NCBI GenBank assembly: GCA_963573305.1 | Contig: OY754335.1 | Coordinates: forward strand, 53,279,985 to 53,343,984 | Direction of reading: 5' to 3' | From: Pyrrhosoma nymphula | Lineage: Eukaryota; Arthropoda; Insecta; Odonata; Coenagrionidae | DNA: 64,000 nt | Part shown: positions 55,401 to 58,498 of the stretch, one piece after another | Layout: every line of letters begins with the position of its first letter | How positions within the stretch are numbered: position 1 is the stretch's first letter | Position numbers and translations under genes: made by a program | Notes under the pieces: model-generated | The model's input: the letters and a program-made list of their open reading frames with translations, nothing else | Database searches by the model: none | What the model was told of the DNA's origin: nothing

Positions 55401-58326
55401 GTTAACCACATTTAAAAGGCGACTCACAGCGACTACGACTTGTGCATTAGGAAAATGGTGTGGGAATTCGGATTTAAAAATCAGAGCTCGGTGCGACTCC
55501 GCACTTTCCAACTAAACACGAATTGTTGCGAGATCGGATTTGTTTTGTTTCAATGAATATCAATTACTCCACTCATTCCAAAGGGCAATAAACAATGTAA
55601 GCATTGTAGGGCTAAGGCTACAAGTGAATACTTACCTCCGAGGTCCAAAAATGCCTATGAAAAATGCCGCGTAAATTATAAGATCGTGCAAAGCTTGCGC
55701 TTGCGATATTCTCTGCAATATTGCGCTTGCAAGTCCAAGAATAGTGCAAGGCTTTGATAATGGCCGAAAGTTCGAAGTTAGGCCAGCAAAACCTCGCAAT
55801 AGGAGGGAAAAAAGCCCCAAAATCTTTTCTTCAACTTCGACACATAAAAAGAGAGGTGCGCCTCTTACACGGGTGCGCCTCTTACACGCATTTATACGGT
55901 ATATTAATGACATTAAATAGCTTTAAAAAATTTCGTTATCCTAAGTGTAGCCCACACCCAAATTTTGGTCCAGATTTATGGTATATACAATAGTACAGCG
56001 TATACTTGCTTAATATACCTTACCTATGTAGCCTCTCAAAACCAAGCAGGTTTTTGGCCTCACCAACAACGTGCTGCCATCTTTTTTTTCTTCCATCCAT
56101 TCTTCTTTAGCGTCAATTTTCAGTATACATCATGTCTCTTTTGGATCGGTCCAACCATCGGAGTCTCGACCTTCCCAGTGGTCTTTTACCACTTGGCTTT
56201 CCATATAAAACTATCTTAAGGGTTGTATCTTCTTCCCTCCTGCGTACATGTCCAGCCCATCTCAACCTTTTGCATTTTTCCAATGCTATGATGTCAGGAT
56301 TTGAACAAGTTTCTCTTAATTCTTCATTTGTTCTTATTCTCCACAGCCCTCCTTCGTTTATTGGTCTATAGATTAGTTTTCTTTCTTATTTTTTGCTAAT
56401 AATCCATACTTTTGATGCATCCAGTACCAATTTTATTCTAGTTCTGTATAAAATTTCTTTATTATAGCATAATAATGGTAATTTAAAAACTGAAAGGCTT
56501 GTTGATGTATTAAGGGATTGTATTTTTAATCTTAGGTTAATGACGTTGTATGTTTTGGGTATTTTATTAGTGCTATGTGAAAACACTAAAAAGGATAATC
56601 TGAAATCATACATTTTGACTTGGCAGCAGTCTCCTAGGGGAAGTCGAGTGAAGACAGAACTTCTTCCCCCTCCCAGCCCTGGATCTCCTGGTGCCAACAC
56701 ATCTACCCCACGGCGTTCTCGTTCCAGTCATCGGCCAATAACTTACAGAGCTCCCTCAAGTAAGCCCCACCCTATTCAATCACAGCAATCAGGGGGAACG
56801 AATCCTTCTGAAGTGGCCAGTCCATCCAGTAACCCTGCCAATGTCATAATGATACCTTCTAGAAGATGTAAAGGGGGCAAGAGTGTTGTGGAGCTGGTGA
56901 AATCCCTATCCACAGATGCCCTGAGGAATGTTCAGGATGTTTGGGAAGGAATGCGCCTTTACAAGCAGGACTTATACCCATTAGGTGAGGAAAAAATTAC
57001 TTAAAAGCAACTAAATCTACTCTGTGCATTAGAAAAACCCATTAACTTTAAAGACTATATGTGTAAGTACTATCATCTTAATATAGAAATAGAACTGTGA
57101 ACTTGGAATATTTTTATTTTGCAATATACCATTTTCGGATCTTTTTTTTCCCAACTTAGGTTTTGAATCTTCTGAGACTGAGGGCAGTGATAGTGAACCT
57201 GAATGTGGTTTCTATCAGCGTCATTGGTTCACACCACCATTTGATCACCATGTTTCCACTTCAACATGTCTCTCCCCAAGCCTCAACTCCTCGTATCACT
57301 CCCGCCATGACCTCAAGCCAAGAGCGAAAGTGAAAGCTCTCTTGGCTAGGACCAGTTCCTCATCTGAATCTCGATGCTTTGATGAGCGAAGGTACCATGG
57401 CCCCACAAACCACCCAGCTTCTCTTGCTGATGTCGGAGCAAGAGGTGTTGCATATGATGAATGGAAGGCTAGGGGATTCGGAAAAATTCCCTACCCAACA
57501 GATGTTAAGGTTAGTGGTTCCTCTTTCTGATCTGCTGGACATTTTAACCTATCTCAAGAGCTTAGCGTTTGCTAATGTTACTTCTCCTTAAATTTGAAAA
57601 AAGCCTCGTGAAGGATTTTAATCCTCCACTAAATTTTTATCTCTTAAAGTAGTTGGTTTCAGGAATTTATTTTTTTAATATGAAAAAGGCACGTAGAAAT
57701 TTATTATATCACCAAGTATGGATGAAGGTTTAATTATAATGTTGCCAAAATTAGATCTGGTTATGCATATAAAAGATTAAAGAAGCATGTTTTTAAACTA
57801 ATTTTGAAAATTGAGCTAATCAAACTTTTGGGATTTTGTAGAACAGTGACTGAAAACTACAGTCAAGGTCCAGAACTGCGAACCAAATCTTAAAACCAAA
57901 CTTGAACTGTAACTGAAGAAAAATTGACTCATTCGTTACTTATATTGACTTGGATAAATTCAGTTGATTATTAGCAGTGTTAATTTTCTTTGCATTGTAA
58001 ACTGAAAGGGCAGAAGGACAGATCTTTATGGTTGCCACAGTATTCGGAAGAGTAAATATTTTGTATGCCTATATTTCTGTTGCTGACTTAAAATTTCTTG
58101 TCTTGAACAGGGATCTCAATCGAATGATAAACGGAATGCAGAGGAAGCTGCCGCTAAAGTTCCTCTCAGTCTGCGTGACCAGAGATTATTGAGAATGCGT
58201 GAAGACCTTCGGAGGAGGTGTGGGCAGATAGGTGGAGCATGCTCTCTTTTGGGCAGGAGTCGGAGGAGGACCGAAATCAAGGCTGAAGTTTTCTCTCCTA
58301 AGTTAGAACCTGGAGTCAAAGTTAAG
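4365..58326 (+). CDS. INO80D: INO80 complex subunit D, 5' seven coding exons (3' end beyond window)
   Basis: The gene encodes the metazoan accessory subunit D of the INO80 ATP-dependent chromatin remodeller, a nuclear protein of the module that docks on the N-terminal region of INO80. Seven exons (see separate entries) give 813 in-frame codons. Residues 1-76 form the hallmark C3Hc3H region. The first set is C18, C25, C36 and H39, with the motif CKQRRLNGYAFCIRH. The second is C51, C60, C73 and H76, with APFKQC, CTNPIP and YCNSH. A basic and acidic linker follows, then a DPYAFSEPE motif matching the DPFAFNEE of vertebrate INO80D, a long Ser/Pro-rich disordered stretch (about 280-500), and a block with LYPLGFESSETEGSDSEPE matching the vertebrate LFPHLGLDWSEESGEEPE. 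A basic helix lies near the end of the visible part. The second, C-terminal C3Hc3H repeat of the family is not in the window. Introns are about 21.4, 7.6, 13.7, 8.0, 0.18 and 0.6 kb. KANSL2 has a related zinc domain but fits less well beyond it. Confidence 0.93.
4478..7809. other. Intron 1, 5' part: no recognised feature
   Basis: AT-rich intronic sequence with only short open frames that match no family I know. A run of G residues lies at about 6159-6171. I saw no terminal repeats. Confidence 0.5.
7810..8060 (+). pseudogene. Possible non-LTR retrotransposon C-terminal remnant
   Basis: In the plus strand one frame reads ILDDIKRGKVLVKPKRNLKA, resembling the MLDDIKxG...YxxMKRKAE signature near the C-terminus of many arthropod reverse-transcriptase polyproteins. 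The upstream GGTAGAGAGGAGAATACTGG stretch may be the preceding Arg/Gly-rich part. The fragment is short and broken. Confidence 0.3.
8369..9387. mobile_element. hAT-like non-autonomous element with 8-bp target duplication
   Basis: The left end is TGGAGATGGG and the right end is CCTATCTCTA (inverted TAGAGATAGG). GGTACCAT occurs immediately outside both ends (8361-8368 and 9388-9395), the 8-bp duplication expected for hAT. The subterminal regions are built from repeated AATTACCGTAATTTT palindromes. A LINE 3' fragment lies inside it. No transposase remains. Confidence 0.75.
8747..9240 (-). mobile_element. 5'-truncated non-LTR (CR1/L2/Jockey-type) 3' fragment
   Basis: On the minus strand a frame reads MNILPIPCIYIFLTVMYIKN and continues to an LWNKLP-type ending, the typical C-terminal region of this group of reverse-transcriptase proteins. 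It ends at a short ATT-repeat tail near 8756. The same arrangement of C-terminal block plus ATT tail is seen in LINE A and LINE B of intron 3. It was inserted into the hAT-like element around it. Confidence 0.65.
9396..11251. other. Intron 1 stretch with a diverged direct repeat
   Basis: Two related blocks, 9613-9665 and 9803-9850, share ATTTTTCTTCATGG followed by a TTACAG-containing segment. They look like a diverged local duplication. Otherwise I see nothing definable; the open frames at 10434-10625 and 10740-10982 match no family. Confidence 0.4.
11252..11554. mobile_element. hAT MITE, 303 bp, with 8-bp target duplication
   Basis: The termini are CAGTGGCGTATGCAG and CTGCACGCCACTG (inverted). 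The sequence GTTATGCA flanks both ends (11244-11251 and 11555-11562). It has no coding capacity. A G run lies at about 11280-11291 and a C-rich region near the right end. Terminal sequence and duplication length both fit hAT. Confidence 0.85.
11967..13368. mobile_element. TTAA-target (piggyBac-like) non-autonomous element, 1.4 kb
   Basis: It starts TTAA|CCCTTTTGCGACG and ends CGTAGCGAAAGGG|TTAC, giving inverted termini CCCTTTxGCxACG with one degraded target copy. Subterminal inverted repeats are also visible: CTCGGTCACCGG with GATAATCTCCTC near 12090-12115, mirrored by GATTATCCTCTC with GGACCGAGAAAG near 13180-13208. No transposase frame is intact. The family call rests on the target site and terminal CCC. 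Confidence 0.6.
13741..13974. repeat. Palindromic element with 53-bp arms (Penelope-like terminal repeat?)
   Basis: Arms 13741-13793 and 13922-13974 are near-perfect inverted copies, reading TCTCTCCATTGTTTTCGGGT at the outer left end. The space between contains TATATATAG (about 13851) and, next to the right arm, a hammerhead-like hairpin. Paired copies around a CTGANGA...GAAAC motif recall Penelope-like element terminal repeats, but no reverse transcriptase is nearby. Confidence 0.6.
13891..13935 (+). ncRNA. Hammerhead-ribozyme-like motif
   Basis: CTGAAGA (13896-13902, fits CUGANGA) is followed by a 6-bp stem GTGGCC/GGCCAC (904-909/916-921, counting from 13000) with loop AGCATA. Then come GAAAC (13922-13926) and GTC (13927-13929), where a hammerhead would cut after the C. 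GAT at 13893-13895 can pair with ATC at 13930-13932 as a short helix I. Two features weaken the call: an extra U between CUGANGA and the stem, and a helix III that is only the self-complementary ACGU with no loop, so it could form only between two molecules. Activity is unproven. Confidence 0.45.
13975..14517. other. Intron 1 stretch, partly repetitive
   Basis: The block around 14225-14350 shares pieces (CTTCACTTTGTGG, GTAGAAAAGTACTAAG) with the palindrome near 32880-33060, so it is probably a decayed relative of that repeat. The short open frame running out of the palindrome to 14152 matches nothing I recognise. Confidence 0.35.
14994..17420 (-). pseudogene. hAT transposase pseudogene
   Basis: Minus-strand fragments in order: SVFFSESAAKDVLSAFEAGA (about 17410-17340), FKKLQVGIRFYSEKKK (about 16730-16685), WENAHGFCDGSNVNKAIVRL (near 16550), FLKHVVSRWLTLSPAEERL and LQEQLPALKHYFLK within an open frame 16144-15569, then VNSVYK-like and PSVWPMAVLMTSE fragments to 14994. 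The RWLTLSPAxxRLxxQxPAL block is the family signature upstream of the dimerisation domain in one insect hAT group. Stops and frameshifts break it in several places, and a foreign piece near 16250-16330 interrupts it. It is not functional. Confidence 0.7.
17421..18316. other. Stretch between hAT pseudogene and foldback repeat
   Basis: Intronic sequence lying between two mobile pieces. Open frames at 17737-17931 and 17983-18288 resemble no family I recognise. It may include the 5' part of the hAT element. Confidence 0.35.
18317..19100 (+). mobile_element. Foldback-family repeat, single arm (copy 1)
   Basis: It begins ACAAGGAGACATCGCGTGAA and runs through TTAGGGATCC, GAGAGAATGCGGGAAAAGTG, a tRNA-like head, an eight-T run, then a long conserved arm to GAGGAAGATATAAGATTC. 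The whole unit is closely matched by the left arm of the copy at 49094, and its flanks match the arms at 41326-46139. No inverted partner arm is present here, so it is a solo arm or a truncated copy. Confidence 0.7.
18501..18575 (+). pseudogene. tRNA-Ser/Leu-like promoter head in foldback copy 1
   Basis: It has an A-box-like GTGGCCGAGCGGTTGGAGGC and a B-box-like GGTTTGAATCCC, followed by a T run from 18578 that would stop RNA polymerase III. The D-arm wording is that of class II (Ser/Leu) tRNAs. The acceptor ends do not pair and no normal anticodon arm is visible, so it is not a working tRNA gene. Confidence 0.7.
19101..21270. other. Repeat-derived stretch with probable hAT right ends
   Basis: A series of TCACTTTT blocks (19310-19410) ends in GTGAGTGGAAGCCCTG near 19425, and another region ends in TTCATTGGACACCCTG near 20100. 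Both read as right ends of hAT elements (inverted CAGGGxxTCCA). A sequence similar to the second, with AAAACTCAGGGAA, also lies at about 14895-14945. Left partners were not found. The rest to 21270 shows nothing definable. Confidence 0.35.
21449..21625. mobile_element. TTAA-target MITE, 177 bp
   Basis: It begins TTAA|CCCTTTTACTGCCAGC and ends GCTGGTAGTAAAAGGG|TTGA, inverted termini of about 16 bp with one degraded target copy. Two internal ATATATCxGxCCAAC blocks repeat each other. Confidence 0.65.
22024..22143. repeat. Short palindrome
   Basis: TATTCCACGGAGGAAAAATC (about 22023-22042) is mirrored by GATTTTTCCTCTGTGGAATA (about 22121-22140). A related segment, CTTCTGACAATAGTAAAAAA near 21683, also occurs at about 22060, so this may be part of a local inverted duplication. 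Confidence 0.5.
22160..23160 (-). pseudogene. Non-LTR reverse transcriptase pseudogene
   Basis: Minus-strand order: an open frame (23130-22753) with DGVNFFWRKKFTPTHKHQAR and HAVLIPKKGDLSNPKHY, which fit RT motifs 0-1; then KDNLLIHR and NLSMAWVDY (motif A region) near 22680-22600; then SPFYIDDLKLYDSSRKEL (motif C, IDD active site) in the frame 22366-22160, followed by DTVQKYSDDIQ. The FYxDDLKLY wording differs from the FADD of the other LINEs here, so it is a separate clade. I would place it with the non-LTR group carrying that motif without naming the clade. Stops and frameshifts show it is dead. Confidence 0.7.
23489..23651. mobile_element. Palindromic MITE with GTGTAAGAGG termini
   Basis: TA|CCGTATAAACTCGTGTAAGA at the left is mirrored by CTTACACGTGTTTATGCGG|TA at the right. 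The inverted ends extend about 28 bp through GAGGTGCACC. A TA target suggests a Tc1/mariner-type element. A relative lies at 55740-55899. Confidence 0.7.
23936..24260 (-). mobile_element. LINE 3' fragment
   Basis: A minus-strand frame reads KATLHQLRTQRVLLVKRYLL then FYSIDELFKDASL, resembling the YSxEEFL ending of CR1/Jockey-type proteins, followed by a UTR that ends in an AATTATTTATTT tail at about 23940. It is 5'-truncated. Confidence 0.45.
24261..25830. other. Intron 1, 3' part: nothing recognised
   Basis: The stretch 24290-24520 is GC-richer and looks repeat-derived, but I cannot place it. The remainder up to the exon 2 acceptor (TTTTTTCCATCTAG) is plain AT-rich intron. Confidence 0.4.
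25831..25929 (+). CDS. INO80D: INO80D coding exon 2
   Basis: It is bounded by acceptor CCATCTAG and donor GTATGA. It reads HILEDGSAPFKQCSFIAKF then KKCTNPIPSHEERG, the second half of the N-terminal zinc region. The interval between the two cysteines is C-x8-C; I recall C-x10-C in vertebrate INO80D, so the loop seems two residues shorter here. Confidence 0.92.
25930..26860. other. Intron 2, 5' part: nothing recognised
   Basis: AT-rich intronic sequence without coding or repeat features I can define. Confidence 0.45.
26865..27100 (-). mobile_element. Possible retroelement 3' end with ATT tail
   Basis: On the minus strand a GC-richer sequence ends in AATAAAAATAATAATAATAA (about 26888-26869), the layout of a LINE or SINE 3' tail. 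No coding motif was found. Confidence 0.3.
27120..27518. mobile_element. hAT MITE with ATCTATTC target duplication
   Basis: It begins CAGTGATTCTCAACC and ends GAATCACTG, with ATCTATTC directly outside both ends (27112-27119 and 27519-27526). The inner parts contain CACGGCACAC near the left and CAGCACACCGG near the right. The CAGxGxTTCTCAACC start is that of the Charlie/SPIN type of hAT elements. Its right terminus is split by a TTAA MITE (next entry). Confidence 0.85.
27395..27505. mobile_element. TTAA MITE nested in the hAT terminus, 111 bp
   Basis: TTAA|CACATTCAATG at the left and CTGAATGTG|TTAA at the right give inverted ends and a perfect TTAA duplication (27391-27394 and 27506-27509). 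Removing it with one TTAA restores GGTTAAGAATCACTG, the inverted hAT terminus, so it jumped into the already inserted hAT MITE. Confidence 0.85.
28629..29105. repeat. Second inverted repeat inside the 3.7-kb element
   Basis: Arms of about 160 bp, 28629-28790 and 28938-29105, are inverted copies separated by 147 bp. Both contain AAGCTCTAACTTTATTTG or its complement and GAGAGATTTGCGTAACACC or a close variant. The transcript would fold into a long hairpin. Confidence 0.75.
29514..29728. mobile_element. MITE with AAGGCCGTTTTAC termini
   Basis: AAGGCCGTTTTACTCG at the left and CGTGTAAAACGGCCTT at the right are inverted. TTTGTACAAACG near the left and CAGTTTGTACAAAC near the right extend the pairing. 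A related right end (GTGAAACGGCCTTAA) occurs at about 30947-30961. PIF/Harbinger-like by terminus, but the target duplication is not clear. Confidence 0.6.
29751..30776. repeat. Diverged direct repeat pair
   Basis: 29751-29931 and 30590-30776 run in the same orientation and share GCAAAACxTCCAxGATAG at the start, TGCATTGCATxCTG in the middle and ATCAAAACAACxAAGATGG at the end. The offset is about 840 bp, suggesting an old tandem duplication. Confidence 0.6.
31565..32212. other. Intron 2 stretch, nothing recognised
   Basis: AT-rich intronic sequence with no open frame or repeat that I can define. Confidence 0.45.
32213..32492. mobile_element. TTAA-target MITE, 280 bp
   Basis: TCAA|CCCTTTTAGTG at the left and CACTTAAGAGGG|TTAA at the right are imperfect inverted ends with one intact TTAA copy. 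It belongs to the same CCCTTT-start group as the elements at 11967 and 21449. Confidence 0.5.
32924..33060. repeat. Palindrome with a central CTGATGA hairpin
   Basis: Left arm 32924-32971 and right arm 33012-33060 pair through ACTTAGTAC, TTTCTA and TTAGCATxATG blocks. Between them CTGATGA (32994-33000) precedes a TGC...GCA stem. The layout parallels the palindrome at 13741-13974. Confidence 0.5.
33061..33563. other. Intron 2, 3' end: nothing recognised
   Basis: Plain intron up to the exon 3 acceptor (TTGTCCATTGAAG). Confidence 0.45.
33564..33904 (+). CDS. INO80D: INO80D coding exon 3
   Basis: It opens G-TAT-TGC giving YCNSHMQVAGMLPKK, the last Cys and His of the zinc region and the start of the linker. 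A Lys/Gly-rich stretch follows (KKEKGGGGKEKG), then a probable helix (FSDRLKALLKT) and an acidic run (EEAVEDDEGDSTT). It ends in ACT-G before donor GTTGGT. The leading MQVAG start in this frame is internal, not a real start. Confidence 0.92.
34736..34924 (-). pseudogene. BED zinc-finger remnant of a hAT transposase
   Basis: The minus-strand frame ends AIWLHFVQLPNSHTTCNYCN, matching the BED pattern W-x-HF...C-x2-C that opens many hAT transposases. An acidic segment (GGGDSDVDGNDE) precedes it. The catalytic domain and dimerisation domain are gone. Confidence 0.55.
35864..35977. repeat. 57-bp tandem duplication
   Basis: Two identical 57-bp units, 35864-35920 and 35921-35977, each starting GAAGTTCACGATGGATCAGT. 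The unit is a multiple of three, so an open frame runs through both. It lies just inside the hAT right terminus. Confidence 0.9.
38058..38381. mobile_element. PIF/Harbinger-like MITE, 324 bp
   Basis: TAA|AGGCCGATTTATAGTTGGC begins it and GCCAATCGTAAACTGGCCT|TAA ends it, with AACGTCAA / TTGACG extending the pairing. The three-base TAA duplication fits PIF/Harbinger. It is nested inside the Tigger-like element. Confidence 0.7.
38585..38771. repeat. Inverted repeat with CRE-like TGACGTCA ends
   Basis: TGACGTCATCTCCCAT (38585-38600) is perfectly mirrored by ATGGGAGATGACGTCA (38756-38771). Each arm contains the palindromic octamer that bZIP proteins of the CREB/ATF group bind. Confidence 0.6.
41440..41515 (+). 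pseudogene. tRNA-like head, left arm of foldback copy 3
   Basis: A-box-like TAGCCCAGTGGGTAGAG and B-box-like GGGTTCGATACC, followed by a T run from about 41518. This wording is of a class I tRNA and differs from the Ser/Leu-like heads of copies 1 and 2, although the flanking arm sequence is homologous. No complete cloverleaf forms. Confidence 0.65.
41707..43309 (-). mobile_element. LINE B: 5'-truncated non-LTR retrotransposon in the foldback arm
   Basis: The minus-strand element ends in an ATT-repeat tail (41709-41740) and is truncated at its 5' side inside the reverse transcriptase. The target is read from the opposite arm as GACCTAATATGTTTAG; here GACCTAATA precedes the tail and CCTTAATATG follows the truncation, so a short duplication near TAATA is likely. 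It is the same family as LINE A but much better preserved, so it inserted later. Confidence 0.8.
42060..43304 (-). CDS. Non-LTR reverse transcriptase, C-terminal open frame of LINE B
   Basis: A continuous frame runs from the truncation near 43304 to a stop at 42060, about 414 residues. It contains GFLKGKSTEDAILQL, FVDITKAFDCVDHTLLLKRL (motif A), GVPQGSVLGPILFLIYVNNF (motif B), TSFADDTALVY (catalytic motif C), LGITLDENLTWKLHVDKLK, and the C-terminal YCAMVESRLQYGISCWGGAY block. The enzyme copies element RNA into DNA at a nicked target. The N-terminal fingers and endonuclease are missing, so it cannot be autonomous, yet no stop interrupts the remaining frame. A first in-frame ATG at 43214 is internal. 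Confidence 0.85.
   Translation of the reverse strand, partial: FLKGKSTEDAILQLCSDISDGLNNNKRVAGLFVDITKAFDCVDHTLLLKRLMQAGIRGVANEWFRSYLSGRIQYVKIHDCHSQETSLSCGVPQGSVLGPILFLIYVNNFNNGLFNGKVTSFADDTALVYTSDNMSDLYSQIQIDLDRIKFWFCSNKLVLSEKTKYVIFNLKRRLFKKQSVYYRCLMCDNKKTCSACFKIEQVNFIKYLGITLDENLTWKLHVDKLKLEMLSILRNFFILRYQCPITVVRSVYCAMVESRLQYGISCWGGAYMSNINPLQIAQKKIIRVIFRQSRTEHSLPLFQKLNVLPLRYLFVFKVLKIFYIRGGNRTKPIEYSGKLRAKKDMYQLGFGTVVPKPNKEAFKHTYAFLAPKLFSSLPAELLNQMSTSLFLSKLKKWLLCQESEYIEKLLKVVV
43594..45359 (-). mobile_element. Tigger/pogo element, 1.77 kb, in the foldback arm
   Basis: TA|CAGTAAAACCTCTCTTTTAC begins it and GTAAAAGCGGGGTTTTACTG|TA ends it. GTAAATCGCGGGAAAATG near the left and AAATCACGGGAAAACG near the right are also mirrored. 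It splits the foldback sequence GCAACATATTA / TTGAAG. It carries a dead minus-strand transposase. Confidence 0.85.
43901..44709 (-). pseudogene. Tigger/pogo transposase pseudogene
   Basis: The minus strand shows an N-terminal HTH part in two frames (VRDNRYHW then LEEKNQHFAKR, VPGSTWNTTVKTRKCIEKSA and YSKYDELEEILKTLF), matching the pogo/CENP-B type DNA-binding region. The catalytic part follows: DPETVSHWK, then DIFYVDETGLFFK in a shifted frame (first catalytic Asp, about 44168-44130), then DFKGDPCHGSKLSKGRLTVL and SGANPDGSERLKPFVF. At least three frame changes separate the parts, and the downstream catalytic residues are lost. It is not active. Confidence 0.8.
45880..45957 (-). pseudogene. tRNA-like head, right arm of foldback copy 3
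   Basis: The minus strand reads TCGTAGCCCAGTGGGTTGAG (A box) and GGGTTCGATCCCAGG (B box), followed by a T run. It is the same head as in the left arm at 41440. Confidence 0.65.
46140..47649. other. Intron 3, 3' part: nothing recognised
   Basis: Mostly AT-rich. A GC-richer patch at about 46495-46620 has open frames on both strands but no family match. The acceptor of exon 4 (TTTTTAAATTCACAG) ends at 47649. Confidence 0.4.
47650..48611 (+). CDS. INO80D: INO80D coding exon 4 (large)
   Basis: The longest exon, 962 nt. The split Asp codon G|AT is followed by QMDYDPYAFSEPEPIG, matching the DPFAFNEE motif after the linker in vertebrate INO80D. The rest (residues about 185-505) is low-complexity Ser/Pro/Ala/His-rich, with a run of eight Ser at about 328-335 and RSVDSGSNGHRS. 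A short coil-like segment, LRKDRSLLEEQLLSTIARYS, lies near the end. It stops at CACAG|GTAATT, phase 0. It is much GC-richer than the surrounding intron. Minus-strand open frames across it are shadows. Confidence 0.92.
48612..49093. other. Intron 4, 5' end: nothing recognised
   Basis: Plain intron with a T run at about 48957-48968. Confidence 0.45.
49277..49352 (+). pseudogene. tRNA-Ser/Leu-like head, left arm of copy 2
   Basis: A box GTGGCCGAGCGGTTAGAGGC and B box GGTTTGAATCCC, with the eight-T run from about 49354. It is nearly identical to the head at 18501. Confidence 0.7.
50555..50634 (-). pseudogene. tRNA-Ser/Leu-like head, right arm of copy 2
   Basis: The minus strand reads ATGGCCGAGCGGTTAGAGGC and GGGTTCGAATCCCAG, a perfect consensus B box, then TCAATTTTTTTTCTTTC. 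Of all the heads in the window it has the best RNA polymerase III promoter. Confidence 0.7.
50816..51660. other. Intron 4 stretch, nothing recognised
   Basis: AT-rich intron with no definable element. Confidence 0.45.
51661..52260. repeat. Cluster of DNA-transposon-like termini
   Basis: Four end-like sequences lie within 600 bp: TACAGTTGAAACTCGAAAAT (about 51659), TACAGTAAGTCCTCGACATA (about 52050), TACTGTATTTCTTGGCCCAT (about 52140) and TAGGGATGGTCAGATCGG (about 52247). The first three are Tc1/mariner/pogo-like, the last hAT-like. I found no matching opposite ends, so they are probably truncated or deeply nested fragments. Confidence 0.4.
52497..52690. repeat. Imperfect tandem repeat with C run
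   Basis: About 52497-52563 and 52621-52684 both read CCCAACTxxTGGAAxCCACC, then GAAGTTAGGGCG and GCGATGAGTGAAATGTGATAC. A run of 12 C residues lies just before the second copy (about 52609-52620). Confidence 0.65.
52691..53395. other. Intron 4 stretch, nothing recognised
   Basis: Mixed composition, with a small GC-rich patch at 52745-52810 (GGTGGGGGGGAGAGG). No family match. Confidence 0.4.
53396..53530 (+). mobile_element. Possible LINE 3' end with GTAGAT tail
   Basis: TGCGGTGGCTTGCAGGGTAT is followed by TTTTGTAGATGTAGATATC. This sequence plus a TGTAGA-type repeat is a common 3' end of insect Jockey/I-type LINEs. No coding part is visible. Confidence 0.45.
53618..54033. repeat. 167-bp tandem duplication beside a TTAA-type end
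   Basis: Two direct copies, 53701-53867 and 53868-54033, share CATTAATGTACATTACTT, ATGATGAATTTCAACAAATT and TGCGCCAATATCGAGTAATT. Just upstream, TTAACACGTTCGCGGCGAAC near 53608 resembles a TTAA-target element end. No right end was found. Confidence 0.7.
54034..55740. other. Intron 4 stretch, nothing recognised
   Basis: A GC-richer segment at 54280-54510 contains GCTGGTGACC repeated several times. A TA microsatellite lies at about 55014-55026. Otherwise plain intron. Confidence 0.4.
55741..55899. mobile_element. Partial copy of the GTGTAAGAGG MITE
   Basis: It shares CAATAGGAGGGAAAAAAGCC and TTCAACTTCGACxCATAAAA with the MITE at 23489 and ends CGCATTTATACGG|TA. Near the right end GGTGCGCCTCTTACACG is duplicated in tandem. 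The left end is replaced by unrelated sequence. Confidence 0.65.
56100..56470 (-). pseudogene. Non-LTR retrotransposon C-terminal fragment
   Basis: The minus strand reads RPINEGGLWRIRTNEELRET, then KCKRLRWAGHVRRREEDTTL and GKRPLGRSRLRWLDRSKRDM. The EGGxWRIRxNxEL, RLRWxGHVxRR and GRxRxRWLD motifs are the C-terminal signature shared by many arthropod non-LTR proteins. One stop (near 56385) and truncation at both ends. It lies about 150 bp before exon 5. Confidence 0.7.
56627..56984 (+). CDS. INO80D: INO80D coding exon 5
   Basis: Acceptor GACTTGGCAG, then QSPRGSRVKTELLPPPSPG; an alternative acceptor three bases later would only drop one Gln. It ends VELVKSLSTDALRNVQDVWE... DLYPL-G before donor GTGAGG. 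It corresponds to the vertebrate segment around the VKLCTQKHQLDTDLFPHLG helix. Confidence 0.9.
56985..57159 (+). other. INO80D intron 5, 175 bp
   Basis: A short intron with donor GTGAGG and acceptor TTTTTTTTCCCAACTTAG. It contrasts with the multi-kilobase introns 1-4 and has no insertions. Confidence 0.85.
57160..57509 (+). CDS. INO80D: INO80D coding exon 6
   Basis: It completes the split Gly codon and reads FESSETEGSDSEPECGFYQR, the acidic Ser-Glu block that in vertebrates follows LFPHLGLDW. Basic and Ser-rich sequence follows, ending GKIPYPTDVK before donor GTTAGT, phase 0. Confidence 0.9.
57510..58110 (+). other. INO80D intron 6, 601 bp
   Basis: An AT-rich intron without insertions; donor GTTAGT, acceptor TTCTTGTCTTGAACAG. 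Confidence 0.85.
58111..58326 (+). CDS. INO80D: INO80D coding exon 7
   Basis: It encodes 72 residues, exactly in phase: NAEEAAAKVPLSLRDQRLLR then REDLRRRCGQIGGACSLLGR and VFSPKLEPGVKVK, with donor GTAAAA. The basic helix occupies the place of the vertebrate QKYKHLCRLERAESRQKKCR region, though similarity is weaker. No stop is present, so more exons must follow beyond the window. Confidence 0.85.
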
Positions 58327-58498
58327 GTAAAACTTCAATGCTGGAATGTAATATGATGGTTGCTAGTTTACCTTACTCTGACTTAATTTAGCCTATGTAA
58401 TGAAGGAAAAGAACACATGAGTATTAATGATGAACGTAACAGCCAATTGTACTGAGATATTGAATCCTCTTGAAACCTTAATTGTTGAGACACATGTA

